Below, in pieces: positions 34,501 to 44,166 of a stretch of DNA of 64,000 bases (positions within the stretch are counted from its first letter, which is position 1; every line of letters starts with the position of its first letter). Made by a program: the position numbers and the translations under genes. This stretch comes from Psococerastis gibbosa (lineage: Eukaryota > Arthropoda > Insecta > Psocodea > Psocidae): NCBI GenBank assembly GCA_963971405.1, contig OZ020487.1:38475039-38539038 (forward strand), read 5' to 3'. Below the pieces are notes generated by a model. That model ran no database searches. It was not told the DNA's origin and worked only from the letters and a program-made list of their open reading frames with translations.

Positions 34501-36493
34501 TAGATTCATTAACCGCTCGGCTGTATGCTCCTGACTTAATAGAAAGTAAGGGTCCCTCCGAATAAAGTCCAATAAACCGTCAAAGTAAATAAATAGCGGG
34601 TTCGTAATATCATTTCTATGAATTACGATTGGAAGTTGCAGCTGGGGAAATTACCAATTAGCGTACTTGACGGTTTGTTGATCTTTATTTGTTTTACGAG
34701 TGTCGAGTATAGGGCCTATCTACAGTACATTAGTCCTATTTACTTTTTTTTAATGAATCAATTATTGGTACTCGATATTTAATGAAAGCGTATTAGTATC
34801 ATAATTTTTAAAAATACGATATTATTAGTAATTTTCTTTTTTCATATTTTCAAATTTATTTATTTTCAAAAATATTTAAATTGAAGATACGGTACTGTAC
34901 ATAAATGGGAAAATATTAAATTAAGTTGTAATTTGTCAAATAATAATAGCCTCAGGCCAATGCCTCATCCGTTTTATGTATCTCCAAAGATGTCTGTCAT
35001 ATATTTATTGAATGGCTGAAATAAGCTCAAAGACAATCTACTAGAAAGATGTCGATCATATAGAAAACCTAAGCTGGTTAATAGAACTATTCACAAACAC
35101 GTTAGGGATGAAACATTTCCGCTCACTCTGATAAGGCGTATTTTGTTACACGAATATTTTACATTTGAACACAAATCCGTATTAGAAGTTGGACCAATCA
35201 GGGAACAGGAGGAAAAGAAGCAAAAAATGCAACAAAATGAGCGTATTGTGATATTAAAATATTATATTCTAAGCAGTAGACATGAATTCAAATTAAAGGC
35301 GCCAATCCAAAATTTGAAGAAAATAAATGATATCAACATCACCCATTATTAAAAATAAATTAAAACAACTAACTAAAAAAAATAAAGAACCAGTAGAAAT
35401 TGGGCTGATGGGCCGTGGTTGATTTGAAAGTTGATTATAGAAGTTGACTTTCATATCGACTATGGACCATCAGCCCATTTTCTACTGATTCTTCACATGA
35501 CTCTGGCCGCGAAAGCCTTTGCAGTTACATTTTAAAAAATAAACCCTATAAAAAGTCACACCAACAGCATAATATTAACCATTAACACGATAGTCATCAC
35601 AAATCCAAGATGTCAGCCTAGCGTAAACAAATTTTTGTAAGCCAAAATCGTGGCAAAACTAAAAAAAACTTATCAGAAAAAAAAAATTAATATCTGATCT
35701 ACCTCCCGGCCAAGATTAAATATTATTGAATACATAATACTAATCCTGTTCTCTAATCCGGGTTAAGAATCGAACATTTAATACGCTCCGCCCCCTTTGG
35801 TAACAAAATGCACCAAATCCAGTAATCCAAATTCGAATTCGTGTAACAAAATACGCCTATAGTAGACGTGTGATCACTCCAACAGAAACTTTATCTATGC
35901 ATAGAACCAGTAGGTGTGAGGGTAAACCAGCCTATGCAGGTGCTAGAAACTTACAAGGGCTGCCCAGGAACATTAGGGAGGTGGAAGAAATTACAGCTTT
36001 TAGAAGTAAACTAAAGAGGCACCTCATAGACCAATGCTTGTATGTGGAACTAGACAGCCGGTGTTCTTTACATGATTCTCAGTGCAGATATTACTAAAAC
36101 CACTACCAACAACTGGTATATTGATTTAGGCTATTTTTAAGTGTTTCATTTATTTATTGTTATTGTGTCTTAGGTTTTAGAACGCCTACTGTTTCATGTT
36201 ATGACTCAATACAGAGATATTCTATTCTATTCTAACGGTCACTTTATCAGTCACTTTATCAGTTGGTGTTATTTTAGCATTGGTGAGAGAGATTCTTGGA
36301 AATCAAATCAAATCAAATCCGTCTGCTGGAGTAGCTGGAGTAAATATGCCTCATCAAATGAAACTGGAAGATGCAGCTGATATTGAGTCGGATGATAATC
36401 GTGCTGACGGGTTGATTGAAGACAAAATTACCGAAAGTCTACTTCTGGATGATGAAATTGATAAAGAGGGACGCCAAAATGAGAAGAAAGAAT
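25459..36493 (+). CDS. RSPH3: Radial spoke head protein 3 (RSPH3), partial: six exons joined in frame
   Basis: RSPH3 is the radial-spoke stalk protein that docks spokes to axonemal doublet microtubules in motile cilia and sperm. Exons 25459-25546, 31656-31937, 32713-32823, 33444-33521, 34392-34545 and 36278-36493 join without a frame break to about 309 residues. The first carries YGNLMYDRRVVRGSTYG, a core RSPH3 signature; the second an Arg-rich helix, then RQGTPPPAPGRKHEPVQTE and the TQI element; the third LFDFDYEAAPLIENIVIEAL and an EEEE stretch. Exons 4-6 are less conserved; DLEWLLDSL...TLVREILGNQI resembles the RSPH3 C-terminal helices. The usual charged coiled coil after exon 4 is short. 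The first listed exon needs two bases from an upstream exon I could not find, and the sixth ends in phase 1, so both ends are incomplete. Intron 3 uses a GC donor. Confidence 0.85.
25547..27064. other. RSPH3 intron
   Basis: Mostly AT-rich. 26935-27055 is bounded by a G run and a C run with GGGGGGCTGC inverted ends, probably a small hAT MITE. Confidence 0.45.
27065..27225 (-). repeat. Family H repeat, partial
   Basis: Reversed copy from the GCTTGTAGTCGGTGTAGG part to ACAAGGTACCTATGGG; follows a C run. Confidence 0.7.
27284..27506. mobile_element. Fold-back MITE, GGCG-N3-ATTCCA group (F3)
   Basis: Ends AGGCGCCCATTCCACTGAC and GTCGGTGGAATGGGCGCCT. Only the outer 40 bp pair; inner modules are unpaired but occur in F6. 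Confidence 0.82.
28050..28410 (+). repeat. Family C repeat
   Basis: Full copy in the large RSPH3 intron, from CCAACGCCTGCTTTCAGC to GATTCAACTTGGTAAGGC. Confidence 0.8.
28411..29094. other. RSPH3 intron, nothing recognised
   Basis: No exon; frames at 28562-28817 overlap on both strands and look like chance. Confidence 0.45.
29095..29245 (-). repeat. SINE S1
   Basis: Reversed copy in the large RSPH3 intron, tail first, ending ACAAGCACGCTAC. Confidence 0.7.
29410..29619 (+). mobile_element. 210-bp Penelope-like derivative with inverted ends
   Basis: Flanked by a 13-bp target duplication ATGAACTACGTAA (29397-29409, 29620-29632). Its left half is an inverted copy of the 3' tail of the element at 38393-41014, and its right end (ACCACGAAGTCAC... 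to the terminus) is the same 3' end in direct orientation. It encodes nothing. Confidence 0.8.
29765..29995 (+). repeat. Family H repeat
   Basis: Full copy, 145 bp past the 210-bp Penelope derivative. Confidence 0.72.
29996..31655. other. RSPH3 intron
   Basis: Contains a small palindrome ACACAATATC...GATATTGTGT (30037-30062) and a G run at 30990; no exon seen. Confidence 0.45.
31656..31937 (+). CDS. RSPH3: RSPH3 exon, RSP3 core
   Basis: Acceptor AATTCCAG, donor GAG|GTAAGC; 94 codons, phase 0-0. An Arg/Gln/Ala-rich helix is followed by GRKHEPVQTERYLEELLDRP and SCQTDLFLGVP, matching GRKHVDVQTELYLEEL and CQTDAFLDRP of the family. Confidence 0.93.
32021..32080. mobile_element. hAT MITE fragment, CAGGGACGGATCCAG family
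   Basis: Only the left end and its G run are recognisable, in the intron after the 31656-31937 RSPH3 exon. Confidence 0.6.
32302..32640 (+). repeat. Family C repeat
   Basis: Copy with small deletions in the RSPH3 intron before the exon at 32713. Confidence 0.8.
32713..32823 (+). CDS. RSPH3: RSPH3 exon with GC splice donor
   Basis: Acceptor TATTTCAG; 37 codons, phase 0-0. LFDFDYEAAPLIENIVIEAL matches the family LFDFDLEVKPILEVLVGKT region. The donor reads CAG|GCAAGT, a GC-AG intron with an otherwise perfect consensus. Confidence 0.9.
33444..33521 (+). CDS. RSPH3: RSPH3 exon, start of coiled coil
   Basis: Acceptor TTGTTACAG, donor AAG|GTATAA; 26 codons, phase 0-0. VQQRRLQEIRELEELQQQ is the start of the RSPH3 coiled coil. 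Confidence 0.85.
33547..34107. mobile_element. MITE with its terminal motif repeated internally (family L)
   Basis: 561 bp; ends GAGGTCTAGAAGCAAAGCGG and its complement. AGAAGCAAA...GCCAGTTCC recurs four times inside. Lies in an RSPH3 intron. Confidence 0.8.
34392..34545 (+). CDS. RSPH3: RSPH3 C-terminal exon (probable)
   Basis: Acceptor TTTTTTTAG, donor A|GTAAGG; 51 codons plus one base. Open, phase-compatible with both neighbours, and predicted helical (DLEWLLDSLTARLYAPDLIE). Identity as RSPH3 rests on position and weak similarity. Confidence 0.7.
34546..35133. other. RSPH3 intron
   Basis: A short inverted pair near 34566-34690 (ACCGTCAA...TTGACGGT) and AT-rich sequence; nothing else. Confidence 0.45.
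35134..35858. mobile_element. TIR element, AGGCGTATTTTGTTACACG ends (F4)
   Basis: 725 bp with about 22-bp inverted ends AGGCGTATTTTGTTACACGAA. Contains a repeat-G segment at 35391-35530 and a 69-codon frame with no likeness to any protein. Confidence 0.7.
35870..36235 (+). pseudogene. LINE 3' end with RT C terminus
   Basis: Frame PAYAGARNLQGLPRNIREV and FRSKLKRHLIDQCLY is the conserved end of a LINE RT; the 3' UTR ends in TATTCTATTCTATTC. Sits immediately before the RSPH3 exon at 36278. Confidence 0.78.
36278..36493 (+). CDS. RSPH3: RSPH3 C-terminal acidic exon (probable)
   Basis: Acceptor TTATTTTAG, donor T|GTAAGT; 216 bases, fully open. Starts LVREILGNQIKSNP and continues as an acidic tail. 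If the donor is not used the frame ends eight codons further on, at TGA 36517-36519. Confidence 0.65.
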
Positions 36494-36714
36494 GTAAGTG
36501 TCCGAAAAACCAAAAATGAACAAAGCACTAATTAAAGGTTTGTATTTTGCACATTATTACATACTATACGCAGCGTACCATAGGAAAATTAATGAAATTG
36601 TAAAATATGATATATAGGAGTGTTATTTGTTATTTGTTACTTTAGCTCGTATTCCTCTATTGAGGGTTTAATTACTTATCTGCTATTGGATTGCTTATAT
36701 TGAAAATTTTTTTT

Positions 36715-37529
36715 GCTTTCCAATGTATACGTAGTATAAGGAAAGCTTTGTGATGGTCGAAATTTTCGATTCCGAGATTTCAACGGATTTACACGTTTTG
36801 AGGTCCCAGGAACCAAAAAAAGTGGTTTTTACGAAATGTCTGTCTGTCTGTCTGTTCATTGATTTCCGGGCAAACTACTCGGTGGATTTAAATGAAATTT
36901 GGCATGTAGGTTCACAAAAATCATACCTCGCGACCATTTTATTTTTATTTTGGGCTAACTTAATTTGGGGGGTTTTATTCTCAAAAAAACTCCAAAAAAA
37001 CGTCTAAAAAAATTTTATATCTCAAAAACAGCTCCAACGATTTCTTTTAAATTCACATATATTGTAGTCGTTATTAATTTTGATAAAATGCGGGGGGTCG
37101 CTTGCCCCTTGATAGTTTGCTTCTGGGGGTAAAAAAATAAAAATAACTCAATTTTGATGGAAAAATGACTAAAAAATCATTTTTCTGCGAAACCTTTCTA
37201 TCGATGATTTCTAACTTCAGGCATATTTTAGGTGTTAAATTGTGTAACGAATCCGGACAGTTTGCTTTCCCAAAAAACTATTGGGTTTTGTGCAAATTTT
37301 TTTGTTTTAAATGAAAGCAAATTCACGCTCAAATGCATTGCGTGCCCTGCCATTATTGCTGTGTGGTAATGTGTTGGTCTGACCTACCTAGAATTTACGT
37401 CACCTTCAGTAACGTCAGGTGGACCCCCCCCCCCCCCCCCCGAAATATCGGAAATTTAACCATAAGAAAATTATTTAGCATCATGAAATTAATCATTTTC
37501 TCTCTCTACTAATCGATAAATTGGAAAGC
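36715..37529 (+). repeat. Family E repeat, full length
   Basis: 815 bp between GCTTTCCAATGTATACG and ATAAATTGGAAAGC, then the shared flank ATGTTCGAGTAAACTCGG. Includes a 17-base C run. Confidence 0.82.
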
Positions 37530-38109
37530 ATGTTCGAGTAAACTCGGACCGGTTCTTATTAAATATGTGTTGGTAATAGGAAATTTTCCGCTTGAGGAAC
37601 GACTATATACTGATACAGTACTGCACTAAAAAAGTATTTACGCGGCAGGGGAGAGTACCTAGCCACAATAATGCGCAATGCTTGGAACGGGTTTTATCAT
37701 TAAGCAATTCAAGCTGCTCCATGGCTAATTCCATTCAGCTTTCACCATAAAGGCACCACACCCCTACATCGAAAGAATTAAAGTTCTTTAAACCGAAAAT
37801 AATTCGCGATTATTGTTCTATAATAGATATCTCGAGATATCCCTCCACAACCCTCCTCCATACGGAGGGTGCATCCAAGCAGGTGCAGCACTGAGCTCAG
37901 TCAGTCTGTGACAAACCACCCTGACTAATCCAAGCCCGCGCGAGGAGGGAGGGGGTGCGCAACCTGCAGCTGCTGCCGAGATTGCTGCGGTAGATATTAT
38001 GACACCCCTGTCAGCTATTGCTAGCCCCTCGGTCATAGTGGGTTTCAAGTGCTTAAATGAGTTTTACTGGCCAGACTCAGTGTTGAAGGAAGCTACACGC
38101 ATAGAGGGT
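37530..38109. other. Between family E and LINE, possibly LINE
   Basis: A GC-richer stretch at 37850-38060 may be more of the LINE; I cannot place it in a protein. Confidence 0.35.
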
Positions 38110-38416
38110 GTTTTAAGAGTTTGGTTCCTGGAATAGATTGCTCACACTACTGCTCCCTCCATGCATATAGAAGCGGCCACAATGCACTGCCACGCACAAG
38201 CCGACTTTACAAGAGTGGGAGAAATATCGGGCCGTGAAACCCGGCGGGCGGACATCGACTTCCATATTCCCCGAACCCGAAGACATGGCACCGACAACTT
38301 TATTCTAATAAAGGGAAGGTTGCTGTTCAACCAGTTACCGGACCACATTAAGAGACTGCGTTTGGAGGCTAGGGAGTTCAGGCGAATATTACAAAAAATA
38401 ACAAAAACTTAGAGTT

Positions 38417-38588
38417 TGATGTTTCGTGTCGCGATGTGATGTGTGATGTATTCCGTTGGATTTGTTATTTTGGTATCACTTACAAAAAACGCACAACACT
38501 AAATAAAAAAAATAAAAGAACTGAGTCAAAACCAAAATAACAAATCCAACGGAATACATCACACATCACATCGCGACACGAAACATCA
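38417..38588. repeat. Perfect 58-bp inverted repeat in the Penelope 5' region
   Basis: 38417-38474 and 38531-38588 are exact reverse complements with a 56-nt spacer. Located between the left terminus and the first coding piece. Confidence 0.9.
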
Positions 38589-39177
38589 GATGCGCGGGAC
38601 TAACGAGTGTTCCCGGTCTAACCCCCTTCATCGATCGATGCAGACTGGGGTAGGTCAAGGCCTCACGCCTTCAGCGCAGACACTCACTACACTACCCATC
38701 ACAACACATAAATTCTATCCTCGTACCGTCAACTTATCTAACACGATTTTCAACACAAAAGAAATGGAACTTCTCAACAAGGGCCTCAAGTATTGCCCCG
38801 ATATAGGTCTAAACAAAAACACGTTAACCAACTTAATGTCAGACACTGAATTTAGCCTAAAAAAACACAATAATGAAAAACACACACACAAAGCACGCAG
38901 CAGATATTCTGAAAAACGTCAAACTTACATACAAAAACGATAACACTAAATCTATAAAAAAGAAACTAGCCCAAGATAACCTTACACTCACCAAGGCGGA
39001 TAAAAGAAATTCTATTGTCATTTTAACTACCCATGATTATGTTTCTAAAGTCTTAGACCTCATTTCTGATGAATCCACATTCGTAACACTTAAAGTAGAC
39101 CCCACAAATAAATTCAAAAAGCCATTAAACAAAGCTGTAATACGATACCCCAAGATATAGCCTATAAATTTACCAAC

Positions 39178-39972
39178 ATGAACCCCGTAGCTCCTTCATT
39201 TTTTGGTCTGGTTAAATTTCATAAACCCAATCGACCTATCCGCCCAGTAGTTTCGTATAACAGTGCCCCAGCCAGCAAAGTAGCTAGTTTTCTCAACAAA
39301 CACATTCGCGAGCTATCAAACTTCACACCCCGCCACAGCGTCAAAAACTCATTCGAGTTGGTTTCCCGCCTTAAGCACCTTTCCTTATCCAGCAATGCCA
39401 AACTCGTCTCTTTCGATGTCAAAAATCTGTTTACTAATATTCCCGTACCCGAAGTACGTAAATTAGTTGCCCAGTCACTCTATCACAATAATACCTCGAA
39501 CAGTCTTATTTCTGAGACCCTCCTTCTGTTAGACACATGCACTCATCAAAACTATTTCCACTTCGAATCCGACTACTACCAACAAAAAATAGGCCTACCT
39601 ATGGGTTCTTCCCTTTCTCCCCTTCTTGCTGAAATTTTTATGGATAACTTCGAACACAAACTTCTACTCAATAAAAATCCCCTAGTTAAATGTATATCCT
39701 TCTGGACAAGGTATGTGGATAATATCTTCTGCATTTGGACAGGAAGTAACAGACAACTAGACAATTTCTTAAGTTTTATCAACACAATTCACCCAAAAAT
39801 CCAATTTACCATGGAAGTAGAAGAAAACAACTCCCTGAACTTCTTAGACCTCACCATCACCAAAAATAATAGTACCCAGGACTTCAAGATATTTCGTAAA
39901 GAAACCCATAGCGATAATATAATCCCTGTTGATTCTTCTCACCCATTCCAGCACAAACACGCCATAGTATGA
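39178..39972 (+). pseudogene. Penelope-like reverse transcriptase fragment
   Basis: 264 open codons covering RT motifs 1-7 (PIRPVVS, FDVKNLF, GLPMGSSLSP, YVDN, NFLDLTITK). The catalytic box reads YVDN rather than YVDD. The TGA at 39970-39972 is a frameshift product. Confidence 0.9.
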
Positions 39973-40700
39973 TTTTTCGACTCCTTAACATCCCTATGAA
40001 TGAAACCAACTATAATAATGAATTAAATACAATAAAACAAATTGCCCAAAATAACAATTTCAATCTCAATCTAATAGACAGAATCCTACGACATCACAAA
40101 ATCAAACACAACCTCAAACTAATTTACCCCCCAGAGAGCTTAAACCCGGAAGCCAATAAATCTTATTTCAGGATACAATACATAGAAAAAATCACAGAAA
40201 AAATAAGTAACCTCATTTCTTGTACAACACACAAAACACCAGCTCCGTACAACCGCAACAATTTGGCCAATAAACTCATGAACTGCAAAACCAAACCAGA
40301 AAGGAAAAAAGGCAATGGAGTTTATCGTCTAAATTGTAACGATTGTAACGCAATTTATATAGGCCAAACAGGCAGAAGCTTTAAAACTAGGGTCAGAGAA
40401 CATATAACAGGTATAGGAGACACCAACACCAACAGCACATTCGCGAAACACCTTAACTCGGAAAATCACACATTCTATCCTCACAATTGGACAGCCCTAC
40501 ACAAAATAAAGAAAAGTTACACTTTAAATTTTTTTGAAAATGTTGAAATCAAAAGAGCTTTACACAATAGGGAAAAATTAACAAACGACATAACATTCAC
40601 ACATTCATCCCCTCTAATAGATCTAGCTAGTAGGTTAGGAATAGGTAACCAGCCACGCCCCCTCCCACTCCCTCCTCCCCCCGCTCCCAGTCCTATATAA
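39969..40700 (+). pseudogene. Penelope-like GIY-YIG endonuclease fragment
   Basis: 243 open codons. A CCHH/CC region (NCNDC) precedes the GIY-YIG signature NGVYRLNC...AIYIGQTGRSF, followed by RVREH and a catalytic-type Glu in FFENVEIK. The domain itself looks intact. Confidence 0.88.
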
Positions 40701-41607
40701 ACCAAGGTTTCCTCTCCCTAGTCACATTTGCATCTTCTCCTCGAGTTGAGCAAGTCTCAAATCGCAGATAAGGTGTAACTGTGCTAGTGGGTTTCCCTCT
40801 GTATATGGCAGTTCTTGCCGAAAGCGTTCAGGGTTTTATACTATATACTATTTATAACACAAGTGGGTTTCTCAGACAAAGTTAATTTCTTAACGATTAT
40901 TTGGGTTTTACTAATTCGGGTTGTTATAACAAGTTTTTCTAAAACTCTAAGTTTTTGTTATTTTTAGTTTATTAAAATGAAATACCACGAAGTCACCAGT
41001 AATCAAATTATTTACGAATATTACGCACTTACCTGGTGGAGGGAGTGTTCTATTCGCTTGATGAGTTTCTGGGGAATGCGTAAATAATTTTGGCCGATTT
41101 GTTTCTTACAATGGACTAATTTTAAATTTTTTATTTTTATATTTTATTGTTGTTAGTTATTTAAGTTAGATGTTAGATTTTAAGTGTTTTTAGTTTAGTT
41201 AAAATTGTATTGTACTGCATTGTACTGTATGTTTCAATATAATTATTCATTCATTCATATTCATTCACATACGAGAAGCGTTCCAAATCTACGTATTTAA
41301 ATGCAATGCATACCACTATAGCAGCACATATTTACCAAATAATATACTAGTCCATAGGCTTGCTTCTTGTTCAAATATCCAGCAATGTCGCAGTGCCAAT
41401 GTGTCCATCCAAATTAAGATTTCAGGACGCTAAAAACACTTGTTTTTGGCTTAGGCCTATGGTCTAAATTTGTGCTGGGATGGTTGTTGAGTAGATACGC
41501 TGCGGCTACTACGTATCCAATTATTTAGAGAACATTTCATTGATTCACATTTTGTCAATTATAGCAAAAGAAAAATTTAATATTTATTTTTGTTTCCATT
41601 GTTACAG

Positions 41608-41742
41608 ATTAACCTACAACAAGATTTGAAATTCTGCGTCAAAAGATTAACTGTCCAAATGTCACCAACCGCTAATGCATGTTTGGAAAACGTTTTTGTA
41701 AAATTTCACCAGGAAAATACCTACTATGTGCCTAGAAAATAA
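41608..41742 (+). CDS. Unassigned terminal exon, possibly the end of RSPH3
   Basis: Acceptor CATTGTTACAG, then 44 codons in phase 0 and TAA; contains VKRLTVQMSPTANACLENVF and ends YYVPRK. The other two frames close quickly. AATAAA overlaps the stop codon. It cannot join directly to 36278-36493, whose phase-1 end would give an immediate stop, so an exon is missing or this is another gene. No family recognised. Confidence 0.5.
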   Translation: MNLQQDLKFCVKRLTVQMSPTANACLENVFVKFHQENTYYVPRK

Positions 41743-42507
41743 AATTATGCCTTATTCTGATTTCATTATTTCTTAAGCTCAGGAAATGCACAACGTGTTT
41801 TATACGTATAATAAACCATTTTAACTCACAGAAACTGAAAAGTGATTCTAGAGGTCGTCGATTATAGAGGGCAGAGGTACTCGCAGAGTACACAAAATAT
41901 CCATAAAACTTTGCTCTAAAGAACGTAAAGTCATAAGAATAGCATAAAGTCACTTAAATAATAAACGAATTATAATTCTGGCAATGAAATACCAAAGCAA
42001 GTGTTTTTAGGATGGCTATAAGATATTTTTCGACTCTATTACATTCCTAAAGTTTGGAAATTGATTTATCATAAATCACAATCAAATAATTCAATTATAT
42101 CTTATGTATTGTACTGTATATAGCATACACAGTTGTAGTACTCTACAAGTTGTGGGTCCGGGGTCGGAAACACGATTTTTATAAGTTTTATAAAGGGTAT
42201 TAAGTGGACAATGCACCTACTGTACGTTCTATTAATATATTACAGCATTATCACAATTTCTGATTGGTTCATTAATCCAGAAACTATACAGGGGCGTCAT
42301 TTGAGGGTGCGGGGGGGGGGGGGATGTCAGTTGCTCCCTAGTGGAAAAAATACTACACTACTAGTTTACAACTACAAGTTTAAAAAGTCCCTTATTGTCA
42401 CTTTGCGCCCCCCCCCCCCGAAAAATGACGTCCCTGAAACTATCTCAAGAATCAGGATACACGTATTGTGCTATGTGCTATAAGTTACAGTGAACATGTA
42501 GACATGC
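41743..42507. other. Intergenic, nothing firm
   Basis: AT-rich; 42290-42430 lies between a G run and a C run (GGGGCGTCATTTGAGG, AAAATGACGTCCCTG ends) and is probably another small hAT MITE. Confidence 0.45.
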
Positions 42508-42676
42508 CAGGGACGGATCCAGCCCATTTTGGGGGGGGGGGGGGTAGCTGAGGGTCAAAATAGGAAAAACTTATGTAGGATCGACTAACTTAGAGCGTAA
42601 TAACTTAATTTACAATAGATTTATCAAATTTTGGGGGGCAGCTACCCCCCCTACCCCCCCCCTGTATCCGTCCTTG
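42508..42676. mobile_element. hAT MITE, CAGGGACGGATCCAG family, intact
   Basis: 169 bp with ends CAGGGACGGATCCAG and CTGTATCCGTCCTTG, 8-bp duplication AGACATGC on both sides. Contains one G run and two C runs. Confidence 0.92.
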
Positions 42677-42795
42677 AGACATGCAGGCTTAGTTTAGTAT
42701 GATACCAAGGGCGGTTACAGAGACGTGTCCATGGGAGCCATGCCCCCTTCCCGAAAAAAAATTAAATTAAGCCAAAAGTCGGATGCTTATAATCA

Positions 42796-43276
42796 GTGCC
42801 GGATCACCAACTGGGCACATTAGATCATGAGTAGAGGAAGAAGAACGCAATGATCCACAGTAAAATACTTTAATAGTGACCGGTCACTATTAAAGTATTT
42901 TACTGTGGATCATTGCGCTCTTCTTCCTCTATATACTCATGATGTTCTCATAGTTCCACGAAGTCACCAAGGAAACTCTCACAAGGATGGGCACACTAGG
43001 CAACTTCCTAAGGGCCCAGAGCTGTCTGAGGGCCCACAATTTTTTAAAAAAGTTAATGTAGGGCCTATTATGTAATTTTTCAAAACTGTATGTGGCTTTC
43101 AAAATGAAATATTTTGTATTTAATATTATTAGTTCTTAGTTGGAATTTATCATAATGATACACAGTCGGTTATGTTATATTGTATTTTACAAAGTTCACA
43201 AATAAGCATTATAAACGAGAAAAGTATAGTTAGTATAGCGGGCAATCTCAATGATTATATTCTAAGGGCGGCTCTG
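42796..43276. mobile_element. Possible hAT element holding a 120-bp palindrome
   Basis: Starts CAGTGCCGGATCACC and ends near GGGCGGCTCTG. Contains the palindrome at 42824-42943 and shared phrases GGGCACAYTAG on both sides of it, as if the palindrome inserted into the element. Confidence 0.45.
42824..42943. repeat. 120-bp near-perfect palindrome without a loop
   Basis: Centre ACC|GGT at 42881/42882. The arms differ at only a few positions. No coding content. Confidence 0.85.
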
Positions 43277-43436
43277 ACCGCATGCTTCTTAAAAGTCTTA
43301 ACTACTAGTATTTATTTCCAATGCTTTGGAATAGGCTAAAACGTGGCAGCAGGCATATTTATTTGTCGCATTTAACCGCCCGGCTGAGGATTATAGGCTG
43401 CTATCGTATAGTATGTAGTTGAGTGTCACACGTCTG

Positions 43437-43596
43437 CAGCCTGATCGAGGCGTTTATAATACCGGGGTTAAATAAATACCCTAGGATTATAACTGTAAAC
43501 AAACAAATTTTGAATAGCACTTTCCAATATAAAATTATCTTGTTTACCAGTGGATTAAATAAATACCGGTATTATAAACGCCCCGATCAGGCTGCT
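43437..43596. mobile_element. Palindromic MITE, CAGCCTGATCGAGG family
   Basis: Starts CAGCCTGATCGAGGCG, ends CGCCCCGATCAGGCTGCTG. Core AATAAATACCCTAGGATTAT is shared with the copy at 23986. Confidence 0.88.
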
Positions 43597-43621
43597 GGAA
43601 TGTGGTATAAAAGGTTCGTTT

Positions 43622-43764
43622 AAGGCGATTATTCCACCGAGGTCAATAGTTCACTATTGACGTGTTTCATTTGGTAGCAGACATTAAAGACAGTGTAAAA
43701 ATGTCTGCTACCACGTCAATATCAGCAATATTTTGACTATTGACGTCGGTGGAATAAGCGCCTT
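43622..43764. mobile_element. Fold-back MITE, GGCG-N3-ATTCCA group (F5)
   Basis: Ends AAGGCGATTATTCCACCGA and TCGGTGGAATAAGCGCCTT; full-length hairpin with the module GGTAGCAGACATTAAAGAC. Abuts F6. Confidence 0.85.
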
Positions 43765-43765
43765 A

Positions 43766-44166
43766 GGCGTCCATTCCACCGACCGGCTAGGGCTATTTAC
43801 AAAAACGGTGACGTGGTAGCAGACATTCAAGACTTAGGCGGGGTTTCCACCGACCTCGCATTGCAGAATTGACGGAAATGTTTATTTTCCTCTATGCCAT
43901 AGTTAAAATTGATCAATGAGCATACAGTAAAATCACAAACAAACAAACTAAAATTAAAAAATGGCGTCATGGGATATGTTAAGTACAAACATTTTAATAG
44001 ATTTCTATAAAAAGAAAAATTCTAATTTCCGTCAATGTCATTTGCATCTGCAATGCGAGGTCGGTGGAAACGCCACCTAAGTCTTGAATGTCTGCTACCA
44101 CGTCACCGTTTTTGTATTTTTTTTTTTTTTTGTTTATAGCCCTAGCCGGTCGGTGGAATGGGCGCT
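43766..44166. mobile_element. Fold-back MITE, GGCG-N3-ATTCCA group (F6)
   Basis: Ends AGGCGTCCATTCCACCGAC and GTCGGTGGAATGGGCGCTT; arms of about 120 bp. Closely related to F3 but with the second arm complete. Confidence 0.85.

Larger units (their letters stand above)
38393..41014 (+). pseudogene. Penelope-like element with GIY-YIG endonuclease, frameshifted
   Basis: 2622 bp flanked by a 10-bp target duplication CGAATATTAC (38383-38392, 41015-41024). Coding pieces lie in frames 38590-38943, 38873-39160, 39178-39972 and 39969-40700, so at least three frameshifts break one protein. The RT piece has SFFGLVKFHKPNRPIRPVVS, FDVKNLFTNIP, GLPMGSSLSPLLAEIFMDNFE (split here as GLPMGSSLSPLL and AEIFMDNF) and RYVDNIF, in which the second Asp of YVDD is Asn. 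The last piece is the endonuclease. Inverted ends AAAATAACAAAAACTTAGAG and its complement lie near both termini. It inserted into a LINE. Dead copy. Confidence 0.92.
38110..41260 (+). mobile_element. LINE 3' end interrupted by the Penelope-like element
   Basis: Left of the insertion the frame reads GRLLFNQLPDHIKRL and EFRRIL; right of it, after removing one target-site copy, it reads on as RTYLVEGVFYSLDEFLGNA and a stop. This is the conserved C terminus of a CR1/Jockey-type RT. The 3' UTR runs to about 41260 and ends in an ATTC-rich tail. Confidence 0.8.

Noticed and set aside
35143..35352. 69-codon Lys/Glu-rich frame that could have been an RSPH3 coiled-coil exon.
   Set aside because: Lies inside a TIR element (F4) and has no acceptor or donor in a fitting phase.
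40740..40860. Hammerhead-like fold (GGCA...TGCC then GAAA) in the 3' region of the full Penelope-like element.
   Set aside because: The CUGAUGA part is too degraded (CTGTATA); not claimed.
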